A DNA stretch of 15,230 bases from JBAYNS01 sp041678625. Lineage in GTDB: Bacteria; Patescibacteriota; Gracilibacteria; Peribacterales; Peribacteraceae. The stretch covers positions 1-15,230 of the forward strand of contig JBAYNS010000017.1 of assembly GCA_041678625.1 (NCBI GenBank). The letters run 5' to 3'. Under the pieces are notes generated by a model, which was not told the origin of the DNA, searched no databases, and saw only the letters and a list, made by a program, of their open reading frames with translations. Each line of letters starts with the position of its first letter. Positions within the stretch are counted from its first letter, which is position 1. Below are positions 6,112 through 13,986 of the stretch, one piece after another. A program made the position numbers and the translations under genes.

Positions 6112-7367
6112 TGCGCCCTTCTTACACCCGCATTATCCTCTGGTTCATAATCATTCTGGGAATTCTGCTCAGAATGACGGATGTCGGCTTTCCGGATATG
6201 GCCACCGATGAAGCACAATTTGCACTTGGCGCTTCTGCGGCGCAACCACCCGGAGGCATGGCATTCTTTGCTATGGCACAAATGCTTTTTGGAGCAAATG
6301 CGGTAGCAGTACGTAGTGTTTCGGTAGCTCTGGGGATTGCCACTGTGGCACTGATATACCTGATCGCCCGTGAAACAACGAACAAGCAGACAGCCTTGAT
6401 TATCGCCGCCATTGCAGCGATGTTCCCCAGTCACATCCTCTTCTCTCGCCTTGCATACTTGAGTGTTCCGCTGTGTTTTGCATGGACTCTAACACTCCTG
6501 ATGTTTCTGCAGACGAGAAAGAAGGAGAGCACTGCACTGCTCCTTGGTCTCTTTGGTGCAAGTGTACTGGCAACGTATACAAAAACTCAGGGATTGCTTC
6601 TGCCGGGAGCACTCCTTCTTGGCCGCATTATCGAAACCCGCAGGCAATGCTTCCGCGATGGAATTTGTTGGATTTTAGGACTGAGCCTAATCCCCATATT
6701 GCTCTATATAGGCACACATCCTGGCATCGCAGCAACTCTGCTTCTCTACGGAGGAAACATGTATGGCTTCTCTGGATTTATTGGAAGAATTGATATGCTT
6801 GTGAATCTTTGGTGGCATCTGCTGCCGTTCTTCCTGCTTCTGGGACTTCTGAGTATCACAGAGCTTCGACGGCTTTCGTGGCCATTGTTGATGCTCCTGA
6901 GCATTGGTACCTGTATCGGTTTGGTGTTGGGTCCCGCGCACGAATATTACGCGACATATCTTGTATATTGGTCCATACCCATGGGAATACTCGTGGCACG
7001 ATGGAAATCACGCACGCAAATAATGATGTTTGGCGTTCTCATTGTGAGCGTACTTCTCACCTTGGGGCCTCGCGATATTCTTCGCACACCATGGACGCAT
7101 CCATTGTTTGTGCGGGAGGGGTACTGGAATGTACATGCGAAAGATATTAACGCCATTCTGGAAGATGAGGAGGAAGTCATTGCCATTGGCCCCGCAGGCC
7201 ATCACATCCGGTGGTACTTGCAACCACGAATACTGGTAGGAAAGGATATGAATCTTTCGCAGACGAATGGAACATATTTGCTACTCAATAAATTCGAACG
7301 GGATCGTCTTGGCAAAGCCTCTGTGCTCTATGAAGATGGTGAAATCACCATTCTGCGCTCCGAATAA
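6111..7367 (+). CDS. GT39-like polytopic membrane glycosyltransferase (GT-C fold)
   Basis: A 418-residue protein with about ten hydrophobic segments, the first at residues 8-20. The first outward loop carries an acidic pair (Asp33, Glu34 in DMATDEAQF), the catalytic-site position of the PMT/ArnT/GT39 superfamily that transfers sugars from polyprenyl-phosphate donors on the outer face of the membrane. A soluble tail of about 100 residues (EGYWNVHAKDINAIL onward) closes the protein. It is the natural user of the lipid-linked sugar made by the transferase-GtrA protein encoded just upstream on the other strand. The start is ATG 6111, overlapping the preceding stop in TAATG; a TTG at 6102 would add three residues. 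The acceptor, protein or glycan, is unknown. Confidence 0.8.
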   Translation: MRPSYTRIILWFIIILGILLRMTDVGFPDMATDEAQFALGASAAQPPGGMAFFAMAQMLFGANAVAVRSVSVALGIATVALIYLIARETTNKQTALIIAAIAAMFPSHILFSRLAYLSVPLCFAWTLTLLMFLQTRKKESTALLLGLFGASVLATYTKTQGLLLPGALLLGRIIETRRQCFRDGICWILGLSLIPILLYIGTHPGIAATLLLYGGNMYGFSGFIGRIDMLVNLWWHLLPFFLLLGLLSITELRRLSWPLLMLLSIGTCIGLVLGPAHEYYATYLVYWSIPMGILVARWKSRTQIMMFGVLIVSVLLTLGPRDILRTPWTHPLFVREGYWNVHAKDINAILEDEEEVIAIGPAGHHIRWYLQPRILVGKDMNLSQTNGTYLLLNKFERDRLGKASVLYEDGEITILRSE

Positions 7368-7431
7368 AACCAGTAGTAAATACTTAGAATATTGCCGGAC
7401 TTTTTAACATGCACAATGCGCCATACACCGC

Positions 7432-7444
7432 TACCATACGTACA
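7432..7444 (+). promoter_or_regulatory. Candidate leaderless promoter (-10) of the epimerase gene
   Basis: TACCAT (7432-7437) ends 7 nt before the ATG at 7445. No good -35 element is visible 16-18 nt upstream. The -10 supports the ATG at 7445 over the upstream ATG at 7409, and the SDR family start agrees. Confidence 0.35.
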
Positions 7445-8353
7445 ATGAAGGTTTTAGTTACAGGAAGCAGCGGCACAGTGGGAACACGGCTTTGTGAAAA
7501 GCTGCTCGCACAGGGGTCAGAGGTTGTGGGCGTCGACTGGAGATCAAATGAGTGGAAACCAGAGATTGATGCACTGACGATCAAAGCAGATTTGCGCGAT
7601 GAAGCGAGTATTGATCTTCTTCCAAAAGATGTCGATGCAGTGGCACATCTGGCTGCCAACGCCCGCGTGTACGAATTGGTGAAAGATACTTCTCAGGCAC
7701 GCGACAACTTCATTACAACATTTAATGTACTGGAATTTGCACGGCGCAATGCTATCCCCCGTTTCCTGTTTACCTCCTCGCGTGAGACGTACGGAAACAC
7801 TCATGATCCGGTATGCACAGAGGATAAAGCACGTATCGAGAACTGCGAGAGCGCCTACACTGCAAGTAAAATTGGCGGAGAGGCGCTTGTGGAAGCATAC
7901 AAACGCTGTTACGGAATGGGTACGGTGATCGTGCGCCTGTCGAACGTTTACGGCATGTACGATAATTCGGACCGTGTTGTTCCTCTCTTCATTCGTCAGG
8001 CAAAAGCCGGTGAGTTACTCACAGTGTTCGGTGAAGAGAAATGTCTGGATTTCACGTACATTGATGACACCATGCAGGGGTTGCTGCTGATACTGGAAAA
8101 ATTCGATGATGTGAAGAATGAAACCTACAACATTGCCTACGGCAAAGGCACGACCATCGTGCACTTGGCAGAAATAATCAAAGAGCTTCTGGGTAGCTCA
8201 TCAGAGATCCGCATTGATAACAATCGACCGGGGGAGGTAATCAAATATACCGCAGACATCGCAAAGGCTCGCCGAGCTTTGGGTTTTGCCCCCACGATAT
8301 CGTTCGAAGACGGTATTCGGAAAACCATCGAGTGGTACGCAGCACATACCTAA
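7445..8353 (+). CDS. NAD-dependent sugar-nucleotide epimerase/dehydratase (extended SDR)
   Basis: A 302-residue extended SDR enzyme that probably epimerises or dehydrates a nucleotide-activated sugar. Visible motifs: GSSGTVG (residues 6-12) binding NAD, FTSSRETYGN with the serine of the catalytic triad, and YTASK (Tyr138, Lys142). NVYGMYDNSDRVVPLFIRQ and DFTYIDDT follow the UDP-glucose 4-epimerase-like pattern, but the SSR-E-TYG form belongs to a less characterised branch, so I do not name a substrate. ATG 7445 yields MKVLVTGSSG, the normal family start, rather than the ATG at 7409 that would add 12 unrelated residues. It lies 77 nt after the GT39-like gene and converges on the membrane protein at 8358 with a gap of only 4 nt. 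Confidence 0.85.
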   Translation: MKVLVTGSSGTVGTRLCEKLLAQGSEVVGVDWRSNEWKPEIDALTIKADLRDEASIDLLPKDVDAVAHLAANARVYELVKDTSQARDNFITTFNVLEFARRNAIPRFLFTSSRETYGNTHDPVCTEDKARIENCESAYTASKIGGEALVEAYKRCYGMGTVIVRLSNVYGMYDNSDRVVPLFIRQAKAGELLTVFGEEKCLDFTYIDDTMQGLLLILEKFDDVKNETYNIAYGKGTTIVHLAEIIKELLGSSSEIRIDNNRPGEVIKYTADIAKARRALGFAPTISFEDGIRKTIEWYAAHT

Positions 8354-8357
8354 GCCA

Positions 8358-9533
8358 TTATTCTAAACGCAGGAACCACCGCCATTGTTGCAGGAACCAA
8401 ATGACAAAGAGCATGTCGACAACGATTGGAGCGGCAAAGAAGATCGTGATCAGATGCAGACGCTCTCCGAATGCGAGGAAAAAATAGAACCACTGAAAGT
8501 GCAGTGTTGCCAAAACAAAAGGAATCCAGAGAGGATATTTTTTCAGAACAGGAAGCGCAGCAAGTATAAGGAGCAGCATACCCGCCTGCATGTAGTATTC
8601 ATTCATCGTCGCAACAACGGCATTCATACCAAAGCCAAGAATCGCACCGATAAGGAGCGCTGCAGGAAGCTTGCGTTCCGTGAAATATTGACGTTGTGCT
8701 ATGAGGGCAAAAATCCCCAGAAACATGAGAAGCGGTGTGGTGTGGAGAAGATTTTCATGCCCCGTTCCCCCCGGATTGGGATAGTGGTAATTATGCACGG
8801 AGAAGAGGATTTGCAGAGCGTATGCCGCATTGAGAAGTATTTTCATCGGCTCTTGCCATACAGACGCCTCGTTGAGTTCCGGATGCACCCCAACAATGAC
8901 ATGCCCCGCTTGCACATACTGAAATAAAGCAGCGAGAACGGGGATTGTAAGCCCGAGGAGAATGATATGGTGGCGCTTCCAAAGTGACCCTTGTTCCGGA
9001 CGATAAATCCAAAGAACGGGAAGAAGCGCGAGTGCAAAGGGCTTTGTGAGTATCGCCAGACCCCATGCAATTCCTGTCCACCATTTTCGTTCACCTGCAC
9101 CATAGAGAGTGATCAACATAAGAACCCAGTAACCGGCAGCGGTATATCCGATACCGGAAATCATGGAAACGAACGGCGACATGGTCACGATGCCGGCGAG
9201 CACAAGTCCGTACCAGCGTGACCGGAAAAGACTGGCTCCGGCAAGATACGCAGAAACCGGCAATAGAATTGCATAGATCATCTGCAGCTCAATTTCCGCC
9301 AGTGACGAATGTGTAATCCAGTACAGCGGAACTGCAAAAATATTGGAACCGTGGAATCCGGGGATGGAAAGATCCAATGTGCCAGACGCAAGCGATTCCA
9401 CGAATGCCTGGTAGAAGAAAAAATCCCTGTCGGGTGAAGGGGTAAGACCAATAAAACTTACACCAAGCCCCGCCGTGAGCAGGAGAACCGCTCCCCATAC
9501 AAGAGCCATATCCGTTCGGAAAAATCGAATCAT
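8358..9533 (-). CDS. Polytopic membrane protein, probable GT-C type glycosyltransferase
   Basis: A 391-residue protein with roughly ten hydrophobic segments and short loops. After the first helix, an outward loop carries TPSPDRDFFFY, acidic residues placed like the catalytic Asp of GT-C transferases. A second charged stretch, VHPELNEASVWQEP, lies mid-protein. This architecture suggests transfer of a sugar from a polyprenyl-phosphate carrier at the outer face, but no family signature is decisive and it could be another envelope membrane protein. The start is taken as ATG 9531-9533 (MIRFFRTDMALVWG) because TACACT lies 7 nt upstream; a TTG at 9551 would add six residues. It lies downstream of the flavoenzyme on the same strand, 62 nt apart, and converges with the epimerase. 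Confidence 0.65.
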   Translation of the reverse strand: MIRFFRTDMALVWGAVLLLTAGLGVSFIGLTPSPDRDFFFYQAFVESLASGTLDLSIPGFHGSNIFAVPLYWITHSSLAEIELQMIYAILLPVSAYLAGASLFRSRWYGLVLAGIVTMSPFVSMISGIGYTAAGYWVLMLITLYGAGERKWWTGIAWGLAILTKPFALALLPVLWIYRPEQGSLWKRHHIILLGLTIPVLAALFQYVQAGHVIVGVHPELNEASVWQEPMKILLNAAYALQILFSVHNYHYPNPGGTGHENLLHTTPLLMFLGIFALIAQRQYFTERKLPAALLIGAILGFGMNAVVATMNEYYMQAGMLLLILAALPVLKKYPLWIPFVLATLHFQWFYFFLAFGERLHLITIFFAAPIVVDMLFVIWFLQQWRWFLRLE

Positions 9534-9546
9534 GAAAACCAGTGTA
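9534..9546 (-). promoter_or_regulatory. Candidate leaderless promoter (-10) of the GT-C-like gene
   Basis: TACACT on the minus strand (9541-9546) ends 7 nt before the ATG at 9533, in the 62-nt gap behind the flavoenzyme gene. The -35 region (GTTTCC at 9564-9569) is poor. It implies that this gene can be read independently of the gene upstream. Confidence 0.4.
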
Positions 9547-9579
9547 CTCAAGAATCCCCGAAAGGAAACGAAAATACTC

Positions 9580-9599
9580 CTAAGGAATTTTATTCTTAG
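9580..9599 (-). other. Hairpin across the stop codon of the flavoenzyme gene
   Basis: On the minus strand CTAAGAAT, loop AAA, ATTCCTTAG: an 8-bp stem with one bulged base that contains the TAA stop (9596-9598). It is followed by GAGTATTTTC, a short and late T-run, so it is at best a weak intrinsic terminator or a 3'-end stabiliser. Confidence 0.3.
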
Positions 9600-11062
9600 C
9601 TTTTGGCGGATTGAGCATCCTGCTCCGGAACAGCCCCCTGTTCAAAGTACTCTTGCCCGGCACCAACGGAATCAATGTTGTAGCGTTTGCCTTCCAGAAT
9701 TCCCCGGGCTGTGAGAATGCCCATTTCCAGTGAATGATCCTGATTGGTGTACCGGAAACGCCCGGGACGACCAATGGAATAGAAATTTTCAAAGGAATCG
9801 AGCCACTGCATAATCGTATTGACGTGTTTCTGATAGCCGATGTCGTATATCGGATAGGCATAGGGTTGTTCTGTACGCCGAACACTGAGAACTTCTTTGC
9901 GTTGAATGAAGTGCAAACGATCATCGAGCCATTGCATTGCCATCTCTAGAAGCTCTTCTTTGGATGCCTTCCAGATCGCATCGCCTTCAAAGCAGAAGAA
10001 CTCAACAAAGAGCGACGTTTTCCCGGGGGGACACATTTTTTCGCTGAAGTTCTTCATCTCGCTTACGCGGGCAAAGGGAATATCTTCATTGGGAAAGTAC
10101 ACCCAGTTGTCATGAGTAACGTGATCTTTATCAATAGTGAGAAAGAGATACACCTGTGCACGGAACCGCAAGTGTGTGGCAGCTTCTAAAACGGAATCCG
10201 GCGCAGCCGGTGTGAAAAGCTGTACACATTGCGGTGCGGGAACCGAGCTGATAAACGCTTTTGATGAAAATGATCGGGTTCCATCTGCTCCACGAACATC
10301 AATGTGTGACACATAGCGTCCTGCCCAATGAATGACAGTCGGCTCCGTTGAGATGAGCACATCATTCCCCTGTTCTTCAATACTCTGGCGAATGTGTTCA
10401 TACACAAGGCCACTGCCAAGATCAGGGTAGTAGAATGAATCCACTAGTGTTTTAGGACCTCCTTTTTTGATGAGCATTTTCTTGAGAGCGGACCACAAAC
10501 TCAGGCCGGCAATGCGCTGCGATGCCCAATCAACACTGATGCGGCTGCAGGGAACACCCCAGATTTTCTCTGTGTAATTGAGCATATTGAACTCGGCGAG
10601 CGTTCGCCCGAATCGTGCCACTGCAAAATCTTCAAAGGATTGGATTCTTCTGGGATGAAATATTGCACGCAGACGTTCAAAAGCATAATCCGTGAGTACG
10701 CGGACTGCTTTGAGCAATCCCATTTGCCCCAGTGCATTACGGAACCGCACCGGATAGTTGTAGAACTTGCCGTCAACAAAGAACCGCGTGAACCGCGGAA
10801 CTTGGATCCATTGTTCGCCAAGCAAGCCACCAATCATCTGATAGAGATATTGATTCTTACTGAAGAAGCGATGTGGACCGTTATCCGTACGATAGGTGCC
10901 CTCTGCCTCCTGATACACATACGTTTTTGCCAGCCCGCCAATCTGATCTGCCTTTTCGACAATCGTTACGTGCTGGCCGGCTTGCACCAGTTCGTGAGCA
11001 GCCGCCATACCCGCAGGCCCTGCTCCAATGATAAGAATGCCGTCTGATGATTGTGACGTCAT
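9596..11062 (-). CDS. FAD-dependent oxidoreductase of the UDP-galactopyranose mutase / amine-oxidase superfamily
   Basis: A 488-residue flavoprotein. The N-terminal dinucleotide-binding fold is clear: GAGPAG (residues 13-18), followed by VTIVEKADQIGGLAKT, where the Glu binds the FAD ribose and the second Gly motif is present. GPHRFFSKN and NYTEKIWGVPCSRIS follow. The C-terminal FAD contact reads YSIGRPGRFRYTNQDHSLEMG. These blocks match a branch annotated as protoporphyrinogen-oxidase- or UGM-like flavoproteins that occurs in polysaccharide loci. True UGMs are shorter (about 370-400 residues), so ring contraction of UDP-Gal is only one option. The start is ATG 11060-11062; TACAGT lies 10 nt upstream. 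It lies between a GtrA gene and a GT-C-like gene on the same strand. Confidence 0.78.
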   Translation of the reverse strand: MTSQSSDGILIIGAGPAGMAAAHELVQAGQHVTIVEKADQIGGLAKTYVYQEAEGTYRTDNGPHRFFSKNQYLYQMIGGLLGEQWIQVPRFTRFFVDGKFYNYPVRFRNALGQMGLLKAVRVLTDYAFERLRAIFHPRRIQSFEDFAVARFGRTLAEFNMLNYTEKIWGVPCSRISVDWASQRIAGLSLWSALKKMLIKKGGPKTLVDSFYYPDLGSGLVYEHIRQSIEEQGNDVLISTEPTVIHWAGRYVSHIDVRGADGTRSFSSKAFISSVPAPQCVQLFTPAAPDSVLEAATHLRFRAQVYLFLTIDKDHVTHDNWVYFPNEDIPFARVSEMKNFSEKMCPPGKTSLFVEFFCFEGDAIWKASKEELLEMAMQWLDDRLHFIQRKEVLSVRRTEQPYAYPIYDIGYQKHVNTIMQWLDSFENFYSIGRPGRFRYTNQDHSLEMGILTARGILEGKRYNIDSVGAGQEYFEQGAVPEQDAQSAKS

Positions 11063-11100
11063 AGTCCGCAGGACTGTACCAGAAATACGTCATGTGACGA
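11063..11100 (-). promoter_or_regulatory. Candidate promoter of the flavoenzyme gene
   Basis: On the minus strand TCGTCA (11095-11100, four of six -35 positions), a 16-nt spacer and TACAGT (11073-11078), ending 10 nt before the ATG at 11062. The predicted leader is at most a few nucleotides, and no Shine-Dalgarno is seen. Confidence 0.4.
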
Positions 11101-11123
11101 ATGAATCTGATAAGTATTCTCTT

Positions 11124-11146
11124 TAGAGACATATAAAGACTCTCTA
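11124..11146 (-). other. Inverted repeat across the stop codon of the free-standing GtrA gene
   Basis: On the minus strand TAGAGA (11146-11141), an 11-nt loop and TCTCTA (11129-11124); the TAG stop of the GtrA gene is the first arm. No T-run follows. With the hairpin at 9580-9599 it is the second stop-spanning stem in this minus-strand group. The stem is only 6 bp, so chance is possible. Confidence 0.25.
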
Positions 11147-11545
11147 CCGGAAAACGTAGTATCGGCGCATGCCGAAGTTCCACAGAAGCACAAGCCACAC
11201 AACAATGAGTTTGGCGACGAATGGAGATATGCCCAGAGCATCCACAGAAAGATACATGAGAAGTTCCGTCCACAGGAGCCCGCCCAGCGCCACAACAAAA
11301 ACAAGAAAGAATTCGATGAGTTTGTGTCTTTTGCTTTCAAAAACCCAAAGGATGCTCAAAATATGATTCCACACCAGACCGACCATGTACCCCATCAGCG
11401 CTGCAAGCAGATAGTGCATCTGTAAAGACTGCACACAAAGAGTAAAAACAAATATATCAACCACGGTGGCAGAACCGCCTACAAAAAAGTATCGGAGGAA
11501 TTGAATGTGCAGCGCCTGTGTACGACCAATAAAAAATCGCTTCAT
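11144..11545 (-). CDS. GtrA family membrane protein (free-standing)
   Basis: A 133-residue, four-helix membrane protein. FLRYFFVGGSATVVDIFVF begins at about residue 16 and is the standard GtrA opening; the end reads VVWLVLLWNFGMRRYYVFR, with the conserved Trp-Asn before a basic tail. GtrA proteins are thought to move polyprenyl-linked monosaccharides across the cytoplasmic membrane for surface glycan decoration. It starts the minus-strand group that continues with the flavoenzyme (81-nt gap) and the GT-C-like protein, which makes an outer-face transferase partner likely. ATG 11543-11545 is the only sensible start. A TATAGT box ends 20 nt upstream, so unlike most genes here it may have a leader of about a dozen nucleotides. 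Confidence 0.9.
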   Translation of the reverse strand: MKRFFIGRTQALHIQFLRYFFVGGSATVVDIFVFTLCVQSLQMHYLLAALMGYMVGLVWNHILSILWVFESKRHKLIEFFLVFVVALGGLLWTELLMYLSVDALGISPFVAKLIVVWLVLLWNFGMRRYYVFR

Positions 11546-11565
11546 GACGTAAGAAAGCTGCTGGA

Positions 11566-11571
11566 ACTATA
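11566..11571 (-). promoter_or_regulatory. Candidate -10 box for the GtrA gene at 11144-11545
   Basis: TATAGT on the minus strand ends 20 nt before the ATG at 11545, predicting a leader of roughly 13 nt. A second A/T-rich hexamer, TATATT (11577-11582), lies just upstream. The -35 elements are weak for both. It shares the divergent gap 11546-11660 with the plus-strand promoter at 11649. Confidence 0.35.
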
Positions 11572-11626
11572 GAGAAAATATAGAATCGGATCTAGCCGAG
11601 GATAAGAATCTGCCCACAATTTTACT

Positions 11627-11641
11627 AGCCGGGTCCCGGCT
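11627..11641. promoter_or_regulatory. Perfect palindrome in the promoter of the WbpA/TviB-type gene, candidate operator
   Basis: AGCCGGG T CCCGGCT: two perfect 7-bp arms around one central base. It lies immediately upstream of TATCCT (11649-11654), mostly within the spacer expected between -35 and -10. A protein bound here would block polymerase. Its all-GC core stands out from the surrounding sequence. It is not followed by a T-run on either strand, so a terminator is unlikely. Confidence 0.5.
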
Positions 11642-11648
11642 GCAGCCC

Positions 11649-11660
11649 TATCCTATCGCC
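11649..11660 (+). promoter_or_regulatory. Leaderless -10 of the WbpA/TviB-type gene
   Basis: TATCCT (11649-11654) followed by 6 nt and the GTG start at 11661. The other GTG-started gene of the window, gmd, has the identical hexamer at the identical distance. The -35 is poor (TAGCCG at 11626-11631), which would fit a promoter that needs help or is under operator control. Confidence 0.45.
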
Positions 11661-12929
11661 GTGGACAGCAAGACTCTTGCTATCGTCGGCTTGGGGTATG
11701 TAGGGCTCCCTCTTGCGCATGCTTTTGCAAAAAAAGGGTACCGCACAATCGGGTTTGATATCAGTACATCACGAATTGATGAACTAAAGGCAGGAAAGGA
11801 TCGTACGAACGAACTCACCACAAAGCAGCTCCATGAAGTGCACATGGAATTGAGTGCTGATCCCACAGTATTGGGAGAAGCTGACATTATTATTGTTGCT
11901 CTGCCAACGCCGGTTGATGCGAACAATATCCCCGATATCACTATCCTGAAGGAAGGGACAAAAACTGTTGGTCAGCATCTGAAGAAGGGTGCAATTGTAG
12001 TGTATGAATCGACGGTATATCCAGGTACCACGCAGGAGATTTGCGGACCAATTTTGGAGAAGGAATCAGGGTTGAAATATGGGAAGGATTTTACGCTGGG
12101 GTATTCGCCGGAACGCATCAATCCCGGTGATAAAGAACACACTGTCACCAAAATTAAGAAGATTGTTGCCGGCAGCGACAAGCAAACAACCGACATCCTT
12201 TGCAATCTCTACGGATCAATTATCAAAGCTGGTATTCATCGTGCCGAAAGCATTGAAGTAGCAGAGATGGCTAAGGCTATAGAGAATGCTCAGCGCGACT
12301 TAAATATCGCTTTTGTGAACGAAATCGCACTGATGTGCAACGCCATGGGTATTGCAACAAAAAACGTGCTTGAAGCAGCAAAGACCAAATGGAATTTCCT
12401 CCCATTTATTCCGGGGCTCGTTGGCGGCCACTGCATCGGTGTGGACCCATACTATCTGGTGGAAAAAGCAAAGCAGCTGGGAGTGGAAACTCATGTTATT
12501 ACCGCCGGCCGTAGTGTGAACGATGGCATGGGCCGCCACGTTGCCAAACAGGTCACCGACGCACTGGGTGATGGGCGAGAGAAACGGGTACTCGTACTGG
12601 GAATCACTTTTAAGGAGAATGTTCCCGATACGCGCAACAGCAAGTCATCCGATGTTATTGAGGCGCTAACCGAAGCAGGATGTGTTGTGGAAGTTCATGA
12701 TCCATACTTCCCTGTACAGAATGGTACAGTTCGCCATTGGCAACCTGGTTCTCTTGATGGAGAACCCTATGATGCTGTTGTTCTCCTGGTTCCACACCGT
12801 GAGTATCTGGAAATGCCATTGCAAACATTTCTAAAGAGCCTGAAACCAGACGGCATACTCTTCGATCTTAAATCGCTGCTGGACAGCAAGGTAGTGGAAG
12901 CAGAAGGGCGGAAGTATCTGGCATTATGA
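11661..12929 (+). CDS. UDP-N-acetyl-hexosamine 6-dehydrogenase (WbpA/TviB type)
   Basis: NAD-dependent oxidation of UDP-GlcNAc (or the Man/Gal isomer) to the corresponding uronic acid, a precursor of acidic surface glycans. The 422-residue product shows GLGYVG (residues 10-15), STVYPGTT, GYSPERINPGDKEHT, an ENAQRDLNIAFVNE helix, and the catalytic FIPGLVGGHCIGVDPYYL with Cys258. The GYSPERINPGD and GHCIGVDPYYL blocks are the WbpA/TviB signature and separate it from the UDP-glucose enzyme at 1902. The start is a GTG at 11661 that gives the family N-terminus directly. Its promoter carries a GC-rich palindrome. It ends 10 nt from the convergent gmd stop. Which epimer is the true substrate cannot be fixed from sequence. 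Confidence 0.92.
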   Translation: MDSKTLAIVGLGYVGLPLAHAFAKKGYRTIGFDISTSRIDELKAGKDRTNELTTKQLHEVHMELSADPTVLGEADIIIVALPTPVDANNIPDITILKEGTKTVGQHLKKGAIVVYESTVYPGTTQEICGPILEKESGLKYGKDFTLGYSPERINPGDKEHTVTKIKKIVAGSDKQTTDILCNLYGSIIKAGIHRAESIEVAEMAKAIENAQRDLNIAFVNEIALMCNAMGIATKNVLEAAKTKWNFLPFIPGLVGGHCIGVDPYYLVEKAKQLGVETHVITAGRSVNDGMGRHVAKQVTDALGDGREKRVLVLGITFKENVPDTRNSKSSDVIEALTEAGCVVEVHDPYFPVQNGTVRHWQPGSLDGEPYDAVVLLVPHREYLEMPLQTFLKSLKPDGILFDLKSLLDSKVVEAEGRKYLAL

Positions 12930-12939
12930 CATGCGCTTC

Positions 12940-13986
12940 TTACGGCAATTTCAGACCGAAGTGTGCAAAATCTGCTTCAAGCATTAAGCGTGCCAATTCT
13001 TCGAGCGTTGTTTGTGCTTCCCAACCAAGTATGCGCTTAGCTTTGGAGGGATCCCCCTGCAAAATATCAACTTCTGCAGGACGATAGTAGCGCGGATCGA
13101 CTTCTACAATTGTTCGACCTGTTGCGGTATCAATGTATTTTTCCTCTACACCTTCTCCCTGCCGTTCAAAAGTACAACCGGAAATACTCAGGCAGAGTTC
13201 CAGGAATGTGCGCACGGACATGGTGCGGCCAGTGGCAAGAAGGAAATCGTCGGCTTCACTCTGCTGGAGAATGCGCCACATACCTTCTACATACTCTTTG
13301 GCATATCCCCAGTCACGACATGCATTCAGGTTACCCAGATACAGGCACTCCTGCTTTCCGGCAGTGATCGCTGCCAGTCCCCAGGTAATTTTGCGGGTGA
13401 CAAAATTGAGCGCCCTGCGGGGAGATTCGTGATTGAAGAGAATGCCGTTGGCCGCATACATACCGTAACTTTCGCGGTAGTTGCGGGTGAGATAAAACGC
13501 ATACGCCTTGGCGCAAGCATAGGGACTGCGAGGATAGAACGGCGTCTCTTCTGTCTGAGGAGTTTCCAACGCTTTGCCAAAGAGCTCGCTGCTGCTGGCC
13601 TGATAGAATCGTGCTGGCAGCTCAATGCTGCGCACGAGTTCGAGCAACCGTGCTGTGCCGACTCCTGTGACATCTCCCGTGTACTCCGGAATATCAAAAC
13701 TAATGCCTACATGGGATTGTGCAGCCAGGTTATAGATCTCATCGGGCTGCACCTTCATCAGAATACGCAGAAGCGAGCTACTGTCTCCTAAATCTCCGTA
13801 GTGCAATTCGATATGCCCGATCGGATGCCACGCATCGGAAAAGAGGTGATCGATACGATCTCTTTGGAGTGTGGAAACACGACGGACAATACCGTGGACC
13901 TCGTATCCTTTCTCTAGGAGTAATTCCGCCAGGTACGAACCATCCTGGCCTGTGATGCCGGTAATGAGAGCTTTCTTGGCAGCCAC
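12940..13986 (-). CDS. gmd: GDP-mannose 4,6-dehydratase
   Basis: Converts GDP-mannose to GDP-4-keto-6-deoxymannose with bound NADP+, the branch point to fucose, rhamnose, colitose and perosamine. The 348-residue product is full length: GITGQDG (residues 10-16), YGDLGDSSSL, ASSSELFGK with Ser132, Ser133 and Glu134, YACAK (Tyr156, Lys160), NGILFNHESPRR and RDWGYAKEYVEGMW. Catalytic residues fall one position before those of the E. coli enzyme. The usual RRGE loop after HESP reads RRAL here, a modest deviation in the cofactor/tetramer loop. The start is GTG 13984-13986, with TATCCT 6 nt upstream. No GDP-fucose synthase or 4-reductase is in the window; the DegT aminotransferase at the right end could use the product to make GDP-perosamine. 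Confidence 0.95.
   Translation of the reverse strand: MAAKKALITGITGQDGSYLAELLLEKGYEVHGIVRRVSTLQRDRIDHLFSDAWHPIGHIELHYGDLGDSSSLLRILMKVQPDEIYNLAAQSHVGISFDIPEYTGDVTGVGTARLLELVRSIELPARFYQASSSELFGKALETPQTEETPFYPRSPYACAKAYAFYLTRNYRESYGMYAANGILFNHESPRRALNFVTRKITWGLAAITAGKQECLYLGNLNACRDWGYAKEYVEGMWRILQQSEADDFLLATGRTMSVRTFLELCLSISGCTFERQGEGVEEKYIDTATGRTIVEVDPRYYRPAEVDILQGDPSKAKRILGWEAQTTLEELARLMLEADFAHFGLKLP

Noticed and set aside
7409..7444. Epimerase start at ATG 7409
   Set aside because: The extra 12 residues precede the normal SDR start MKVLVTG, and TACCAT lies 7 nt before the ATG at 7445.
13012..13791. A 259-codon plus-strand open frame antisense to gmd
   Set aside because: The minus strand encodes a full-length GDP-mannose dehydratase with all catalytic residues; the plus frame shows no domain and no promoter.
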